Positions 51,239 through 59,883 of a DNA stretch of 64,000 nucleotides are shown here, one piece after another (positions within the stretch are counted from its first letter, which is position 1; each line of letters starts with the position of its first letter). Origin of the DNA: Cryobacterium sp. CG_9.6 (lineage in GTDB: Bacteria > Actinomycetota > Actinomycetes > Actinomycetales > Microbacteriaceae). The translations under genes were made by a program, and so were the position numbers. Where the stretch lies: positions 186,001 through 250,000 of the forward strand of contig NZ_JARXUZ010000001.1 in the NCBI RefSeq assembly GCF_029893365.1, given 5' to 3'. The notes under the pieces are model-generated. The model had not been told where the DNA came from. It saw only the letters and a list, made by a program, of their open reading frames with translations, and ran no database searches.

Positions 51239-52480
51239 TTACTTGAAGGCGCTGACGCCCGTGAGGTCACGGCCGATGAGCAGGGCTTGAACACTTTCCG
51301 TGCCCTCGTAGGTGTGAATGGCTTCGATATCGGCCATGTGTCGCACCACGTGGTTTTCGAGCAGGATACCGTTACCGCCCAGCATGTCGCGACCGAGGGA
51401 CGCGATTTCCCGGGCAGCGCGGGTGTTGTGGTACTTGGCGAGGGACGCCTGAATGGGCCGCAGTGTTCCGGCCGCGTCGAGGGTGGCGAGGTGCATGCAG
51501 TGCAACTGCATGGAGGTGAGGCGGGAGAGCATTACCGTGAGGCGTTCCTGCACGAGCTGGAAACCGGCCAGCGGCTTGCCGAACTGTGTGCGCAGGGTGG
51601 AGTAGTTGAGCGCCGCTTCGAAGATGGCCGTGGCGTGCCCGAGTGCCGACCATGCCACGCCGAGGCGTGTGGCATAGAGCACGGCGGCGGTGTCCTTGAA
51701 GGTATGGGTGCCCGGCAGGACCGCGTCGAGGGGAATACGCACGTTGTCGAATACGATCCGCGCCTGGTGAATGGCTCGAAGCGATCCTTTACCGGTCATC
51801 GTCTGGGCGAGGTAACCGGGCGTGGCCTGGTCAACGAGGAATCCGCGCACATCGCCCTGCTCGTCGCGCGCCCACACCACCGTGACGTCTCCCACGGAAC
51901 CGTTACCGATCCACATCTTCTCGCCGTTGATCACCCATTCGTCACCGTCATGGCGAGCGGAGGTTACGAGGCCCACGGAGTCGGAGCCGTGTTCGGGCTC
52001 CGTGAGCGCGAAGGCACCGAGCTTTTCGGCGCGGGCGAGGGGAACCAGCCAGGTGGCCTTCTGCTCGTCGCTGCCGAAGAGCGCAATGCTGCGCAGCGCG
52101 AGTCCGCCCTGCACGGCCACGACGGTTCCCATCGAACCATCGCCGCGGGAGATCTCCATGTTCACGAGCCCGGCTGCGAGCGGAGACATCGGTGTGAGGC
52201 CCGGGCCCTCGACCCCATCGGTGAGTAGATCCAGCTCTCCGAGTCGGCGCGCGAGATGCAGCGGGTACTCGCCCTTATCCCAGGCCTCGGTGAGTTCATC
52301 GAGTGTGTCTTCGGCGAAGCCGCGGGCGCGGGCCCAGAAGGCCCGGTCGGCCTCGGGAACGTCGGCGAAGACCGCGTAGTAGTCGGTGTCGAGTGGGGTG
52401 CTGACGTCATAGTCCGGCGTGCGGGTGGATGCCGGCGTGTTCACATTGCGTTCTTCGGCAATGACGGGGAGGGAATTCAT
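51239..52480 (-). CDS. Acyl-CoA dehydrogenase
   Basis: The 413-residue flavoprotein performs the first oxidation of beta-oxidation. It has the FAD/substrate motifs FALTEPEHGSDS and WINGEKMWIGNG-type VINGEKMWIGNG, the AALNYSTLRTQFGKPLAGFQ helix (in parts) and the catalytic glutamate near HTYEGTESVQ. It most resembles the glutaryl-CoA / ACAD9-like branch. It lies between the acyl-CoA synthetase and the bifunctional hydratase/dehydrogenase on the same strand. Confidence 0.92.
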   Translation of the reverse strand: MNSLPVIAEERNVNTPASTRTPDYDVSTPLDTDYYAVFADVPEADRAFWARARGFAEDTLDELTEAWDKGEYPLHLARRLGELDLLTDGVEGPGLTPMSPLAAGLVNMEISRGDGSMGTVVAVQGGLALRSIALFGSDEQKATWLVPLARAEKLGAFALTEPEHGSDSVGLVTSARHDGDEWVINGEKMWIGNGSVGDVTVVWARDEQGDVRGFLVDQATPGYLAQTMTGKGSLRAIHQARIVFDNVRIPLDAVLPGTHTFKDTAAVLYATRLGVAWSALGHATAIFEAALNYSTLRTQFGKPLAGFQLVQERLTVMLSRLTSMQLHCMHLATLDAAGTLRPIQASLAKYHNTRAAREIASLGRDMLGGNGILLENHVVRHMADIEAIHTYEGTESVQALLIGRDLTGVSAFK

Positions 52481-52524
52481 GGGTGACTCGCTTTCGGGTG
52501 TGGGGAGTGGAAGATCTGGTCTTT

Positions 52525-54645
52525 TCAGACGGAAACAGGGGCGTTTGCTACTCCGAGTGCATGAAATCTCACGCCATTGGCGGCAACGGAGGCGCCCGAA
52601 CGATCAAGTAGGGGGGTGAGACCACCAGTGTGCTGCGGATAGTTGGCACCGAGGATCATGCAGGCGTCGATGTCATCCGCGCTCTCGACCGTGCCCTCCG
52701 CAAGCATGCGCCACGCTTCATCGGCGAGACCTGTGAGCAGGAAGGCGCGAATGTCTGTGGGGGTGGTGGGGAGCATCCGCTTGGACACGGCATAGACCTG
52801 GTCGAGAATCGCCGTGACCTCGGGACTCGGGTATCCATCGTCACCGAGATAACCGGTGAGGTTGTTGGTCACGATGCGGCAGAGGCTGGGACTCACGCGG
52901 AACCGTTCGTTGGCGCCGGCATTCATGGTCTCCAGAATGTGCAGCTGCACCGCCGGGCCAATATATTCGAGCAGGGTCAGTGCGGTCATGGGCAGGCCGT
53001 CACTCACGAGGGCGCTGTCGACGGCGCGGGCATCCGTTCCCGCATCGATGAGTTCGAGGGTGTCACTGAATAGGCGGGTGAGCAGACGATTCACCACGAA
53101 TCCGGGGGAGTCCTTCACGAGTACCGCGGTTTTGCCGAGTGAACCGGCGAGAGCAAACGCGGCATCGACAGCAGCCTGGCTGGTGTGCACGGACCGCACG
53201 ATCTCCACGAGGGGAAGCACGGCCACCGGGTTGAAGAAGTGGAACCCAATGAGGCGCTCCGGGTGGCGCAAGCCCTCGCCCTGATTCGCGATCGACAACG
53301 AGGAGGTGTTGGTGAGCAGCACCGTGGTGTCAGCGACGACATCTTCAACGGATGCCCACACCGCACGTTTGACCGTGAGGTCTTCGAAGACCGCCTCGAT
53401 CACCATCTCGCACGGCGCATGCACGGTAGCGTCGGTGCCGGCGGTGACCAGGCTCGCAATGCGGTCGCGCTCGGTGGTGGTCATTCCGCGCTTCACCGAT
53501 CGGTCGAGCTGGCTGGACACCCGCTCGAGCGCGAGGTCAACGCGCTCGGCACTGAGGTCAATGAGGTGCGTGGGCACGTCCAGGCGGTCAGCGAACAGGT
53601 ACGCGAGTTGCGTGGCCATGAGGCCGCCGCCCACGACGCCCACGTGCGTGACGGGGGTGACGCCCGGCAGGTCGGTGGAGCGGGCCGGAGTGGGGCGGGA
53701 TCGTTTGCGCGCGGCCTGGACCGCGAAGAACGCGTAGATGCTGGCTCGACACTCATCGCTGTGCAGCAGGGTGCCGAAGGCGGCGATAGTGTCGGCCTCG
53801 AGTGCATCCCCGGCACGGGCCAGCCGTGCGGCGGTGCGGTTGCCGGCCACCGGAGCGGAATACCGGTCGTTCCAGGCGGAGAGCAACGTCAGGGCGGACT
53901 CGACGGCGGGAAGAACCCCCGGAATGCGCTTGGCCACCGCAGCCCGCACGGCGGCTGGGTTCCACGGCACGGGGGCGGGGCCGGTAGCGATGGGCAGCCG
54001 GGAGCCATTGAGCACAGCCGCCGCCCAGGAGAGGGAGGCAGCAAGAAAGTCATCGGACGGGAGCACCATGTCGGCAAGTCCGAGGCGTTCGGCCTCCTGC
54101 GCCGAGGCGTACCGCCCGGCGAGCGAACGGGTGATCGCCACATCGGCAGCGCCGGTGACCCCCACGAGTTCGCAGAGCGAGGTGAGACCACCCCAGCCGG
54201 GCAGCAGACCGAGGCGAACCTCGGGGAGGCCAATGTTCCGAGCGGATGCCGCCACGGTGCGGTAGTCGCAGCGCAGCGCGAGCTCGAGCGCTCCGCCCAC
54301 AGCCGCGCCATTGATGAAGGCAAAGGTGGGAACGGACAGGCGGCTGATGGTGGCGAACGCGAGGTACCCGTCCCGGGCGAGCTGTTCACCATCGGCTGCG
54401 GACTGGGCGGACTGAAATCCACCGAGGTCGGCTCCGGCGCCGAAGGCCGAACCGGTACCGACGAAGGCGACGGCATCCACGTGCGTGCTGCCGATCTTTC
54501 TCACGGCGGTGGTGAGAGCACGCAGGGCGTCGGGGGTCCAGGTGACCAGCGCACCCGGTGCCGGAACGAAGTTGACGACGGCAATGGTGTGGCCGGCGCT
54601 CACGTGCAGGCCGACCTTGATTCTGGTGTGTGCTGCACTAACCAC
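52525..54645 (-). CDS. Bifunctional enoyl-CoA hydratase / 3-hydroxyacyl-CoA dehydrogenase (FadB-like)
   Basis: The 706-residue protein fuses an N-terminal crotonase domain (GAGADLGGF, INGAAVGGALELALRCDYR, GLPEVRLGLLPGWGG) to a C-terminal NAD-dependent dehydrogenase (VGVVGGGLMA from about residue 343, then NTSSLSI, GFHFFNPVAVLPLVEIV and KDSPGFVVNRLL). It carries out the middle steps of beta-oxidation. The GTG start at 54645 has GGGAG upstream. It is the first structural gene after the operator at 54693-54723. No thiolase is found in the operon. Confidence 0.94.
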   Translation of the reverse strand: MVSAAHTRIKVGLHVSAGHTIAVVNFVPAPGALVTWTPDALRALTTAVRKIGSTHVDAVAFVGTGSAFGAGADLGGFQSAQSAADGEQLARDGYLAFATISRLSVPTFAFINGAAVGGALELALRCDYRTVAASARNIGLPEVRLGLLPGWGGLTSLCELVGVTGAADVAITRSLAGRYASAQEAERLGLADMVLPSDDFLAASLSWAAAVLNGSRLPIATGPAPVPWNPAAVRAAVAKRIPGVLPAVESALTLLSAWNDRYSAPVAGNRTAARLARAGDALEADTIAAFGTLLHSDECRASIYAFFAVQAARKRSRPTPARSTDLPGVTPVTHVGVVGGGLMATQLAYLFADRLDVPTHLIDLSAERVDLALERVSSQLDRSVKRGMTTTERDRIASLVTAGTDATVHAPCEMVIEAVFEDLTVKRAVWASVEDVVADTTVLLTNTSSLSIANQGEGLRHPERLIGFHFFNPVAVLPLVEIVRSVHTSQAAVDAAFALAGSLGKTAVLVKDSPGFVVNRLLTRLFSDTLELIDAGTDARAVDSALVSDGLPMTALTLLEYIGPAVQLHILETMNAGANERFRVSPSLCRIVTNNLTGYLGDDGYPSPEVTAILDQVYAVSKRMLPTTPTDIRAFLLTGLADEAWRMLAEGTVESADDIDACMILGANYPQHTGGLTPLLDRSGASVAANGVRFHALGVANAPVSV

Positions 54646-54692
54646 GGTGCTCCCTCGCGCCGAACCGACAGATACCCTTACTGTCTAACTGA

Positions 54693-54723
54693 GACTGAGT
54701 TTCATGTCAAGTGAAACTCAGTC
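54693..54723. promoter_or_regulatory. Operator-like inverted repeat before the beta-oxidation operon
   Basis: GACTGAGTTTCA (54693-54704) and TGAAACTCAGTC (54712-54723) form a perfect 12-bp inverted repeat with a 7-nt centre, 48 bp before the FadB-like start and just after the tetR gene. This is a convincing binding site for the adjacent TetR-family repressor. Confidence 0.75.
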
Positions 54724-54749
54724 CCAGTCAGGGTGTCAGGGGCGAACTG

Positions 54750-55448
54750 TCAGCCTGTGATCGCGCGAAGCCGTTCTTCGATCGCCCGGGCCAGGTCGTA
54801 GGGCGAGGTTGACGCGGGGAAGACCGCCACGACCAGGTCCGGTGACACTCCGGAGGTGGTGCTGGAATCGAACGTGGGGGAGAGAAGGCGACGCACCTCC
54901 ACAAGTTCCGCTGCAAGTTCCTCGGGTCCCACCCGGGCGTCGGAGCGGATGAGGCGGCGCAGCTCGAAGTTGTGGGTGGCCGTCACCGCAGACGCGAAGC
55001 GAATGGCCACGAGTGGGTCGAGCCGGGGAAGCATCTGCCGCAGATAGGTGGCAAAGGTCTTTTCGTACCGGGACACCATGACGGTTTCCCGGTCCCGCAG
55101 CACCTGCGACTCACGCACCACGAGGTCACGCAGGCGCACAATCTCGAGCCGCTCGCGAAAACGCTCGAATACCAGCGATGCCGCCTCACACACGGCCGTC
55201 CACGGATCCTCGTGCTGGCTGGCGAAATAGCTGGAAATCTGCTCGAGCAGCTCGTCGTGGTCCGCAAAGATCACGTCGTCCTTCGAGCCGAACTGCCGAA
55301 AGAAGGTGCTGCGGGACACGCCGGCGGCTTCGGCAATTTGGGTCGCGGACGTTGCCTCATAACCGAATTCATGAAAGAGCCGCACCGCAATGTCGGCCAC
55401 GTCGACGCGGGTGAGCGGAACAGGCACGGCAGCGGAGGCGTCAGACAT
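54750..55448 (-). CDS. TetR-family transcriptional regulator
   Basis: The 232-residue protein has an N-terminal TetR DNA-binding domain (VRLFHEFGYEATSATQIAEAAGVSRSTFFRQFGSKDDVIF, residues about 22-61, seen in parts) and an all-helical ligand domain. It lies upstream of, and in the same direction as, the beta-oxidation genes. The inverted repeat in the gap makes it the likely repressor of that operon and perhaps of itself, with an acyl-CoA as likely inducer (inference). Confidence 0.93.
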   Translation of the reverse strand: MSDASAAVPVPLTRVDVADIAVRLFHEFGYEATSATQIAEAAGVSRSTFFRQFGSKDDVIFADHDELLEQISSYFASQHEDPWTAVCEAASLVFERFRERLEIVRLRDLVVRESQVLRDRETVMVSRYEKTFATYLRQMLPRLDPLVAIRFASAVTATHNFELRRLIRSDARVGPEELAAELVEVRRLLSPTFDSSTTSGVSPDLVVAVFPASTSPYDLARAIEERLRAITG

Positions 55449-55516
55449 AGTGAGGTGAAATTAGCACAAAATGACACCCGGCCACATTCGGTGCCCGCTG
55501 GCACTACCCGCTGGCA

Positions 55517-56749
55517 CTAGGTGACCGGAGCAGCCCCAATCGACCAGATGCGCGGCGGCTGGGCCCCTGTCACCTCGAAGTCGCCCACGATTCGGGCCTT
55601 GAACACCCAGGGGTTGTGGTTCGCAGCCGTGCGCGCGTTGCGCCAGTGCCGATCGATGTTCTTGCTCGTGCTCACCCCGGAGGCCGCGAGGGCGTTGAAC
55701 ACAGTGCTGGTGGCGCGGGTAGCCAGTTCGCTCAGCACAACCTGCGCCTGCGCGGTCTGCAATTCGGCCACGTCGTTGAGGTGTTCCTCCTCCACCTCAT
55801 CGCCAAGAAACGCCGCGTCGTAGGCTGCCTGCAGCGCCCGAGCGGCGCTTTCGAGCGTCGCGGCGGCGGCGAATCCCTGAGCCGATGCCTCCCCCACCAC
55901 CTGCAGAATCTGCGGGTCGGTGGCAAACGAGTTGGTGTTTCCGTGCGAAAAAATGCGGGTGCGGTTGCGCACCTCGGTGGACACCTCACGCACGGCGGCC
56001 TGGATGGACCCAGCGAGGACGGCCAGCAGCACGGCCTGATAGAACGCGGTCTGGTATCTGAACCGGGTGCTGAAGTCGATAACGTTCTCGGCATCCACCA
56101 CCGCGTCGACAAACGTCGAGGTGCCTGATCCCGTCGTGCGCTGACCGAATCCGTCCCAGTCGTCGCCGTGTGTCACCCCGGGCTGATGGGCATTCACCAC
56201 CGCGATCACGTGCGCGCCCGTATCACTGCGCTGGGCATAGGTGTCGATCCAATCGGCGAATATGCTTCCGGTGGAATAGAACTTTGTCCCGTTCACCTGG
56301 AAGCGATCGGGCTGCCCGTCGAGGGGCCGCACCTTCGTATTCACTTCACCCACCGTGACGGCCCCGATCTCGGTCCAGGAGTTGCCCACGAGGTCGCCAG
56401 CCACAAAACGCGCCAGCCACACCGCGCGCTGGTCGCCGGTGGACACCAGACGATCTTCCACGAAGGCAAAGTGACCGCGCAGCGCCTGCGGAATGTTGGA
56501 GTCCGCGGCGGCGAGCTCGGTGAGCAGCCGGAAAAGCTGGGGAAGCGTGGCACCGGAGCCTCCGTCCGCCACCGGAACGCGAAGGGCACCGAAACCAGCT
56601 GCGGCCAGCTGTTTGATTTCGATATAGGGGAGCCGATGGTCCTGCTCGCGGGCCGAGGCATCCGCTGCAATCGAGGCAAACAGGGGCCGGAAACGAGCGG
56701 CAAGTACTTCGTAGTCGACGTCGGTGGAGGGTGTGGAGACAGTGGGCAT
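55517..56749 (-). CDS. Acyl-CoA dehydrogenase-fold flavin monooxygenase (DszC/SfnB-like)
   Basis: The 410-residue protein has the acyl-CoA dehydrogenase fold but matches the DszC/SfnB branch: NSWTEIGAVTVGEVNTKV, NGTKFYSTGSIFADWIDTYA and a C-terminal RHWRNARTAANHNPWVFKARIVGD, which is typical of reduced-flavin monooxygenases acting on sulfur compounds. The usual acyl-CoA catalytic glutamate region is replaced. It is divergent from the MetNIQ-like importer and close to a DszA/NtaA-like enzyme, which supports a sulfur-scavenging role. Confidence 0.85.
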   Translation of the reverse strand: MPTVSTPSTDVDYEVLAARFRPLFASIAADASAREQDHRLPYIEIKQLAAAGFGALRVPVADGGSGATLPQLFRLLTELAAADSNIPQALRGHFAFVEDRLVSTGDQRAVWLARFVAGDLVGNSWTEIGAVTVGEVNTKVRPLDGQPDRFQVNGTKFYSTGSIFADWIDTYAQRSDTGAHVIAVVNAHQPGVTHGDDWDGFGQRTTGSGTSTFVDAVVDAENVIDFSTRFRYQTAFYQAVLLAVLAGSIQAAVREVSTEVRNRTRIFSHGNTNSFATDPQILQVVGEASAQGFAAAATLESAARALQAAYDAAFLGDEVEEEHLNDVAELQTAQAQVVLSELATRATSTVFNALAASGVSTSKNIDRHWRNARTAANHNPWVFKARIVGDFEVTGAQPPRIWSIGAAPVT

Positions 56750-56965
56750 GTGAACGACCTTTCGTGGTTTTCGACACTAGAAGCACGCTCCGGATCCCGC
56801 CCGAATGAGTCTCGCTGTGACGCTCTGTTGCCTTGTGTCACACCGGGAGTCGCTTCGTGACGTGGCCCATTGCACAACCGTGCTCCGCCCTGAGATGGTG
56901 TGTCAGCGCACCAGCATCCGGTGCCAGCACCTCACCGAGCACGCCCTCTGCGGAGAAGAAACCCG

Positions 56966-58003
56966 ATGATTAGTCTGAACGCACTCACCAAGGTCTATGG
57001 ACACGGCGACCATGCCGTGACCGTTCTTGACCGCCTCGATTTTCAGGTGGCAACCGGAGAAATCTTCGCCGTTGTCGGCCCGAGCGGGGCCGGCAAGAGC
57101 ACACTCGCGCAGTGCATCAACCTGCTGGAGCGGCCCACGAGCGGCTCGATCGTGGTGAACGGGGAGGATCTCAGCAGCCTGCCCGAGCGTCGGCTGCGCG
57201 TGGCGCGGCGTCGCATCGGCACCATTTTTCAGTCGGACGGCCTGTTCAGTCGACGCACAGCGGCCCAAAATGTGGCCCTTCCGCTGGAGTACCTCGGCGT
57301 CACCGCGGCGGAGACAACGGCTCGAGTGGCCGAACTCCTCGACCGTGTGGGACTCAGCAACCGTGCCGACCACTATCCGCACCAGCTCTCCGGCGGACAG
57401 CGCCAACGCGTGGGAATCGCCCGGGCGCTGGCTCTTCGACCGTCGATTCTGCTCTCGGATGAGGCCACGTCGGGCCTTGACCCCGACTCGACGGCCTCGA
57501 TTGTGAACCTCCTCAAGGAGCTGCGTGATGACCTGAGCCTGTCGATTCTGTTCATCACCCACGAAATGGACACCGTGCTTCAGGTGGCCGATTCGGTGGC
57601 TCGACTGGACCACGGCCACATTGTGGAGTCCGGCCGTATCGTGGACCTGCTGCGCGATCCCGACTCGTCGCTCGGCCAGGCACTTCGCCCGCAGCGACGG
57701 CACGCGACAGGGACGGATGGTGCCCAGACCTGGTTCGTGAACTACACGTCCTCGACGGTTCCGGCCGACTGGCTGGCCCGGCTCTCTGCCGAGCTGGGCG
57801 AAACCGTATCACTGCTCGGGGCCTCCATCGAAACCATCGGCGGCGCCACGGTGGGTCACGCCACCATCAGCGTGCCGGTTGCGGAACCGGGCCGGCTGGT
57901 TTCGGTTGCGGCCAGCCTCGGGCTCTCCGCCCAGCCGCACGGCTCACACCCGGTGAAGACCGGGAGTCCAGCTGTTTCCCTCACTCTGGAGCGTGCCGCA
58001 TGA
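56966..58003 (+). CDS. metN: ABC transporter ATPase, MetN-like with NIL domain
   Basis: The 345-residue ATPase shows Walker A GPSGAGKST, Q-loop IFQSDGLFSRRTAAQNV, signature LSGGQRQRVGIARAL, the Walker B region LLSDEATSGLDP and the switch THEMD. A C-terminal NIL domain (about residues 250-335) is the methionine-sensing domain of MetN. The ATG at 56966 is chosen for its match to MetN starts and a GGAGAAGAA ribosome binding site. It overlaps metI by 4 nt. The substrate may be methionine or another sulfur compound given the neighbours. Confidence 0.93.
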   Translation: MISLNALTKVYGHGDHAVTVLDRLDFQVATGEIFAVVGPSGAGKSTLAQCINLLERPTSGSIVVNGEDLSSLPERRLRVARRRIGTIFQSDGLFSRRTAAQNVALPLEYLGVTAAETTARVAELLDRVGLSNRADHYPHQLSGGQRQRVGIARALALRPSILLSDEATSGLDPDSTASIVNLLKELRDDLSLSILFITHEMDTVLQVADSVARLDHGHIVESGRIVDLLRDPDSSLGQALRPQRRHATGTDGAQTWFVNYTSSTVPADWLARLSAELGETVSLLGASIETIGGATVGHATISVPVAEPGRLVSVAASLGLSAQPHGSHPVKTGSPAVSLTLERAA

Positions 58004-58770
58004 GCGCTGTCCTTGACTCCGTTCGCTTCGGTGGAGCTTTTGCCACCAGCGAAGTTCCCCTGCGCGACATTCCCGCCCTGGTCTTCCCGGCGCTGCTCGA
58101 CACGCTGATCATGGTGGGCATCGTCATGGCAATAGTGGTTCTCGTGGGTGTGCCGCTCGGCGCACTCGTGCATAATCTTGCGCCCGGCGGACTGTTTGAG
58201 AACCCGGCTCTGCACTCCGTGCTCAGCTGGATCGTGAGCATCGGACGCTCCCTGCCATTTCTCATTCTGATGGCCGCGATCGTGCCGTTCACCCGTTTCA
58301 TCACCGGAACCAACATTGGTATTGCTGCTGCCGTGGTTCCCATGACCATCGCGGGTATCGCCTTCTTCACTCGTATCGTGGAGAACTCGCTGCGGGGAGT
58401 GCCGCCCACCCTGGTGCGGGTGGCCAAGGCATCCGGTGCATCGCCGCTGCAGATCATTCGCACCGCTCAGCTCAGTGAGGCACTGCCCTCGATCATTGGT
58501 GGCCTCACCATCAACACCATCGCGATGATCGAGTACTCGGCCATCGCCGGCACAATCGGAGCCGGCGGAATCGGCTACGTGGCCGTCACCTACGGTTACC
58601 AGCGATTCGATCACACCGTGATGCTCGCCACCATCGTCATTCTCGTGGTGACCGTGGCCCTCGTGCAGATCACCGGAGACCGGCTCGTGCGCCTGGCCAC
58701 GCCCCACAGCGCTCCGACACGCACACGAATGCCCCGGCCGTCGCGTCCGAACACGCTCGTCGACGCGTGA
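58000..58770 (+). CDS. metI: ABC transporter permease, MetI-like
   Basis: The 256-residue protein has about five membrane helices and the permease coupling motif EASGA-like KASGASPLQIIRTAQLSEALPSII. It begins by overlapping metN (ATGA). MetI homologues are usually about 220 residues; this one has a longer polar C-terminal tail (HSAPTRTRMPRPSRP). It forms the membrane channel of the MetNIQ-type importer. Confidence 0.93.
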   Translation: MSAVLDSVRFGGAFATSEVPLRDIPALVFPALLDTLIMVGIVMAIVVLVGVPLGALVHNLAPGGLFENPALHSVLSWIVSIGRSLPFLILMAAIVPFTRFITGTNIGIAAAVVPMTIAGIAFFTRIVENSLRGVPPTLVRVAKASGASPLQIIRTAQLSEALPSIIGGLTINTIAMIEYSAIAGTIGAGGIGYVAVTYGYQRFDHTVMLATIVILVVTVALVQITGDRLVRLATPHSAPTRTRMPRPSRPNTLVDA

Positions 58771-58923
58771 ATTCGGGTGCCGCCGGCACCCCCCGCATCA
58801 GCTAGCCCCTGAACTACCCGCGCCGAGGCGTCGGGAATCCCCCCGCAGTCCCGTCATTCCGCGCGAGCGAACGATAGCCGCGCCCGCGGCACGCATCCAC
58901 AGCACCCCCGAAAGGTCTTTCCC

Positions 58924-59850
58924 ATGTCCCAGAACACGCCCCGCAGCACGCCCGTCACCACGCCAGAGACCGACCCGCACGGCTTCAACCTGAAGAAGCG
59001 CCGGCGCTGGCCCTGGATCGCCGGGGCCGGCGTGGTGGTGGTGGCTGTTGCCGCGGCCATTGCCATCCCCCTTCTCAACCCCACCCTCTCGCCCAACGAA
59101 ACGGCCGGGGCAACCCTGGTCGTGGCCACGGCCGAGGGAAGCGCCGCCGAGCAGGCGCTCGTGAATTTTGTCGCCGAGGAGGTTGCACCCCGGTACGGCA
59201 TCACGGTTGCCTTCAAGGGACTCTCCGACAGCAACACCATTAATCGCGCGGTGAGCGAGGGCGAGATTGCCGGCACCGTGTATCAGCACAAGCTCTGGCT
59301 GGGCCAGGTTCTCGAGGCAAACCCCGATTTCAAGGAGGAGGCGGCGACATCCGTTTTCCGTTGGGGCTTCGGGCTGTGGTCATCGAAGTGGGGCAGCGTG
59401 GCGGAGATTCCGGATGGCGCCACGATTTCGCTCTACTCCGACCCGGCCAATGAGGCCCAGGGTCTGTGGCTGCTTGAGAGCGCCGGGCTGATCACACTGA
59501 AGCCCGGGACGCCGACGGGTTCGGCCACCCAGGACGACATTGCCACGAACCCGAAGAACCTGAAATTCACGCTTCTCGACTTTGCGGCACAGTCCCGGGC
59601 GCTGCCCGACCTCGACGCGGCCGCCGGGTACACCGAGTACTACCTTGCCGCCGACATTCCGCTCGAGCAGCAGATCTTCGCCCCGGCCGCCCCGGACGAA
59701 TTCGCCGGCCAGCTCACGATCGGCAGCGACTACGCCGACACCGACAACATCAAGAAGCTCGTCGCCGCCTTCAAGGACCCCGCCGTGCAGGAGTTTCTCG
59801 CGACCGACCCCACGGTGAAGGGGATTCTGCTCCCCATCGACGCGCAGTAA
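58924..59850 (+). CDS. metQ: Substrate-binding protein, MetQ/NlpA family, membrane-anchored
   Basis: The 308-residue protein has a basic N-terminus and one hydrophobic helix (WPWIAGAGVVVVAVAAAIAIPLL, about residues 29-51), then a NlpA/MetQ-type binding domain (NTINRAVSEGEIAGTVYQHKLWL, TISLYSDPANEAQGLWLLESAGLI and so on). Unlike normal MetQ it has no lipobox cysteine; I see no cysteine at all, so it should be held by an uncleaved signal anchor. It lies 153 nt after metI, a gap with no other feature I can name. Confidence 0.9.
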   Translation: MSQNTPRSTPVTTPETDPHGFNLKKRRRWPWIAGAGVVVVAVAAAIAIPLLNPTLSPNETAGATLVVATAEGSAAEQALVNFVAEEVAPRYGITVAFKGLSDSNTINRAVSEGEIAGTVYQHKLWLGQVLEANPDFKEEAATSVFRWGFGLWSSKWGSVAEIPDGATISLYSDPANEAQGLWLLESAGLITLKPGTPTGSATQDDIATNPKNLKFTLLDFAAQSRALPDLDAAAGYTEYYLAADIPLEQQIFAPAAPDEFAGQLTIGSDYADTDNIKKLVAAFKDPAVQEFLATDPTVKGILLPIDAQ

Positions 59851-59883
59851 CGCCTCCACCGCGTCGCGGCGGAGCGCTCACGG

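Noticed and set aside
56750..56965. SAM-type riboswitch before the metN-like gene
   Set aside because: Some stem-forming sequence is present (TGGTG...CACCA, GCA...TGC), but the conserved cores of SAM-I, SAM-II or SAM-IV classes are not visible by eye; a covariance-model search would decide.
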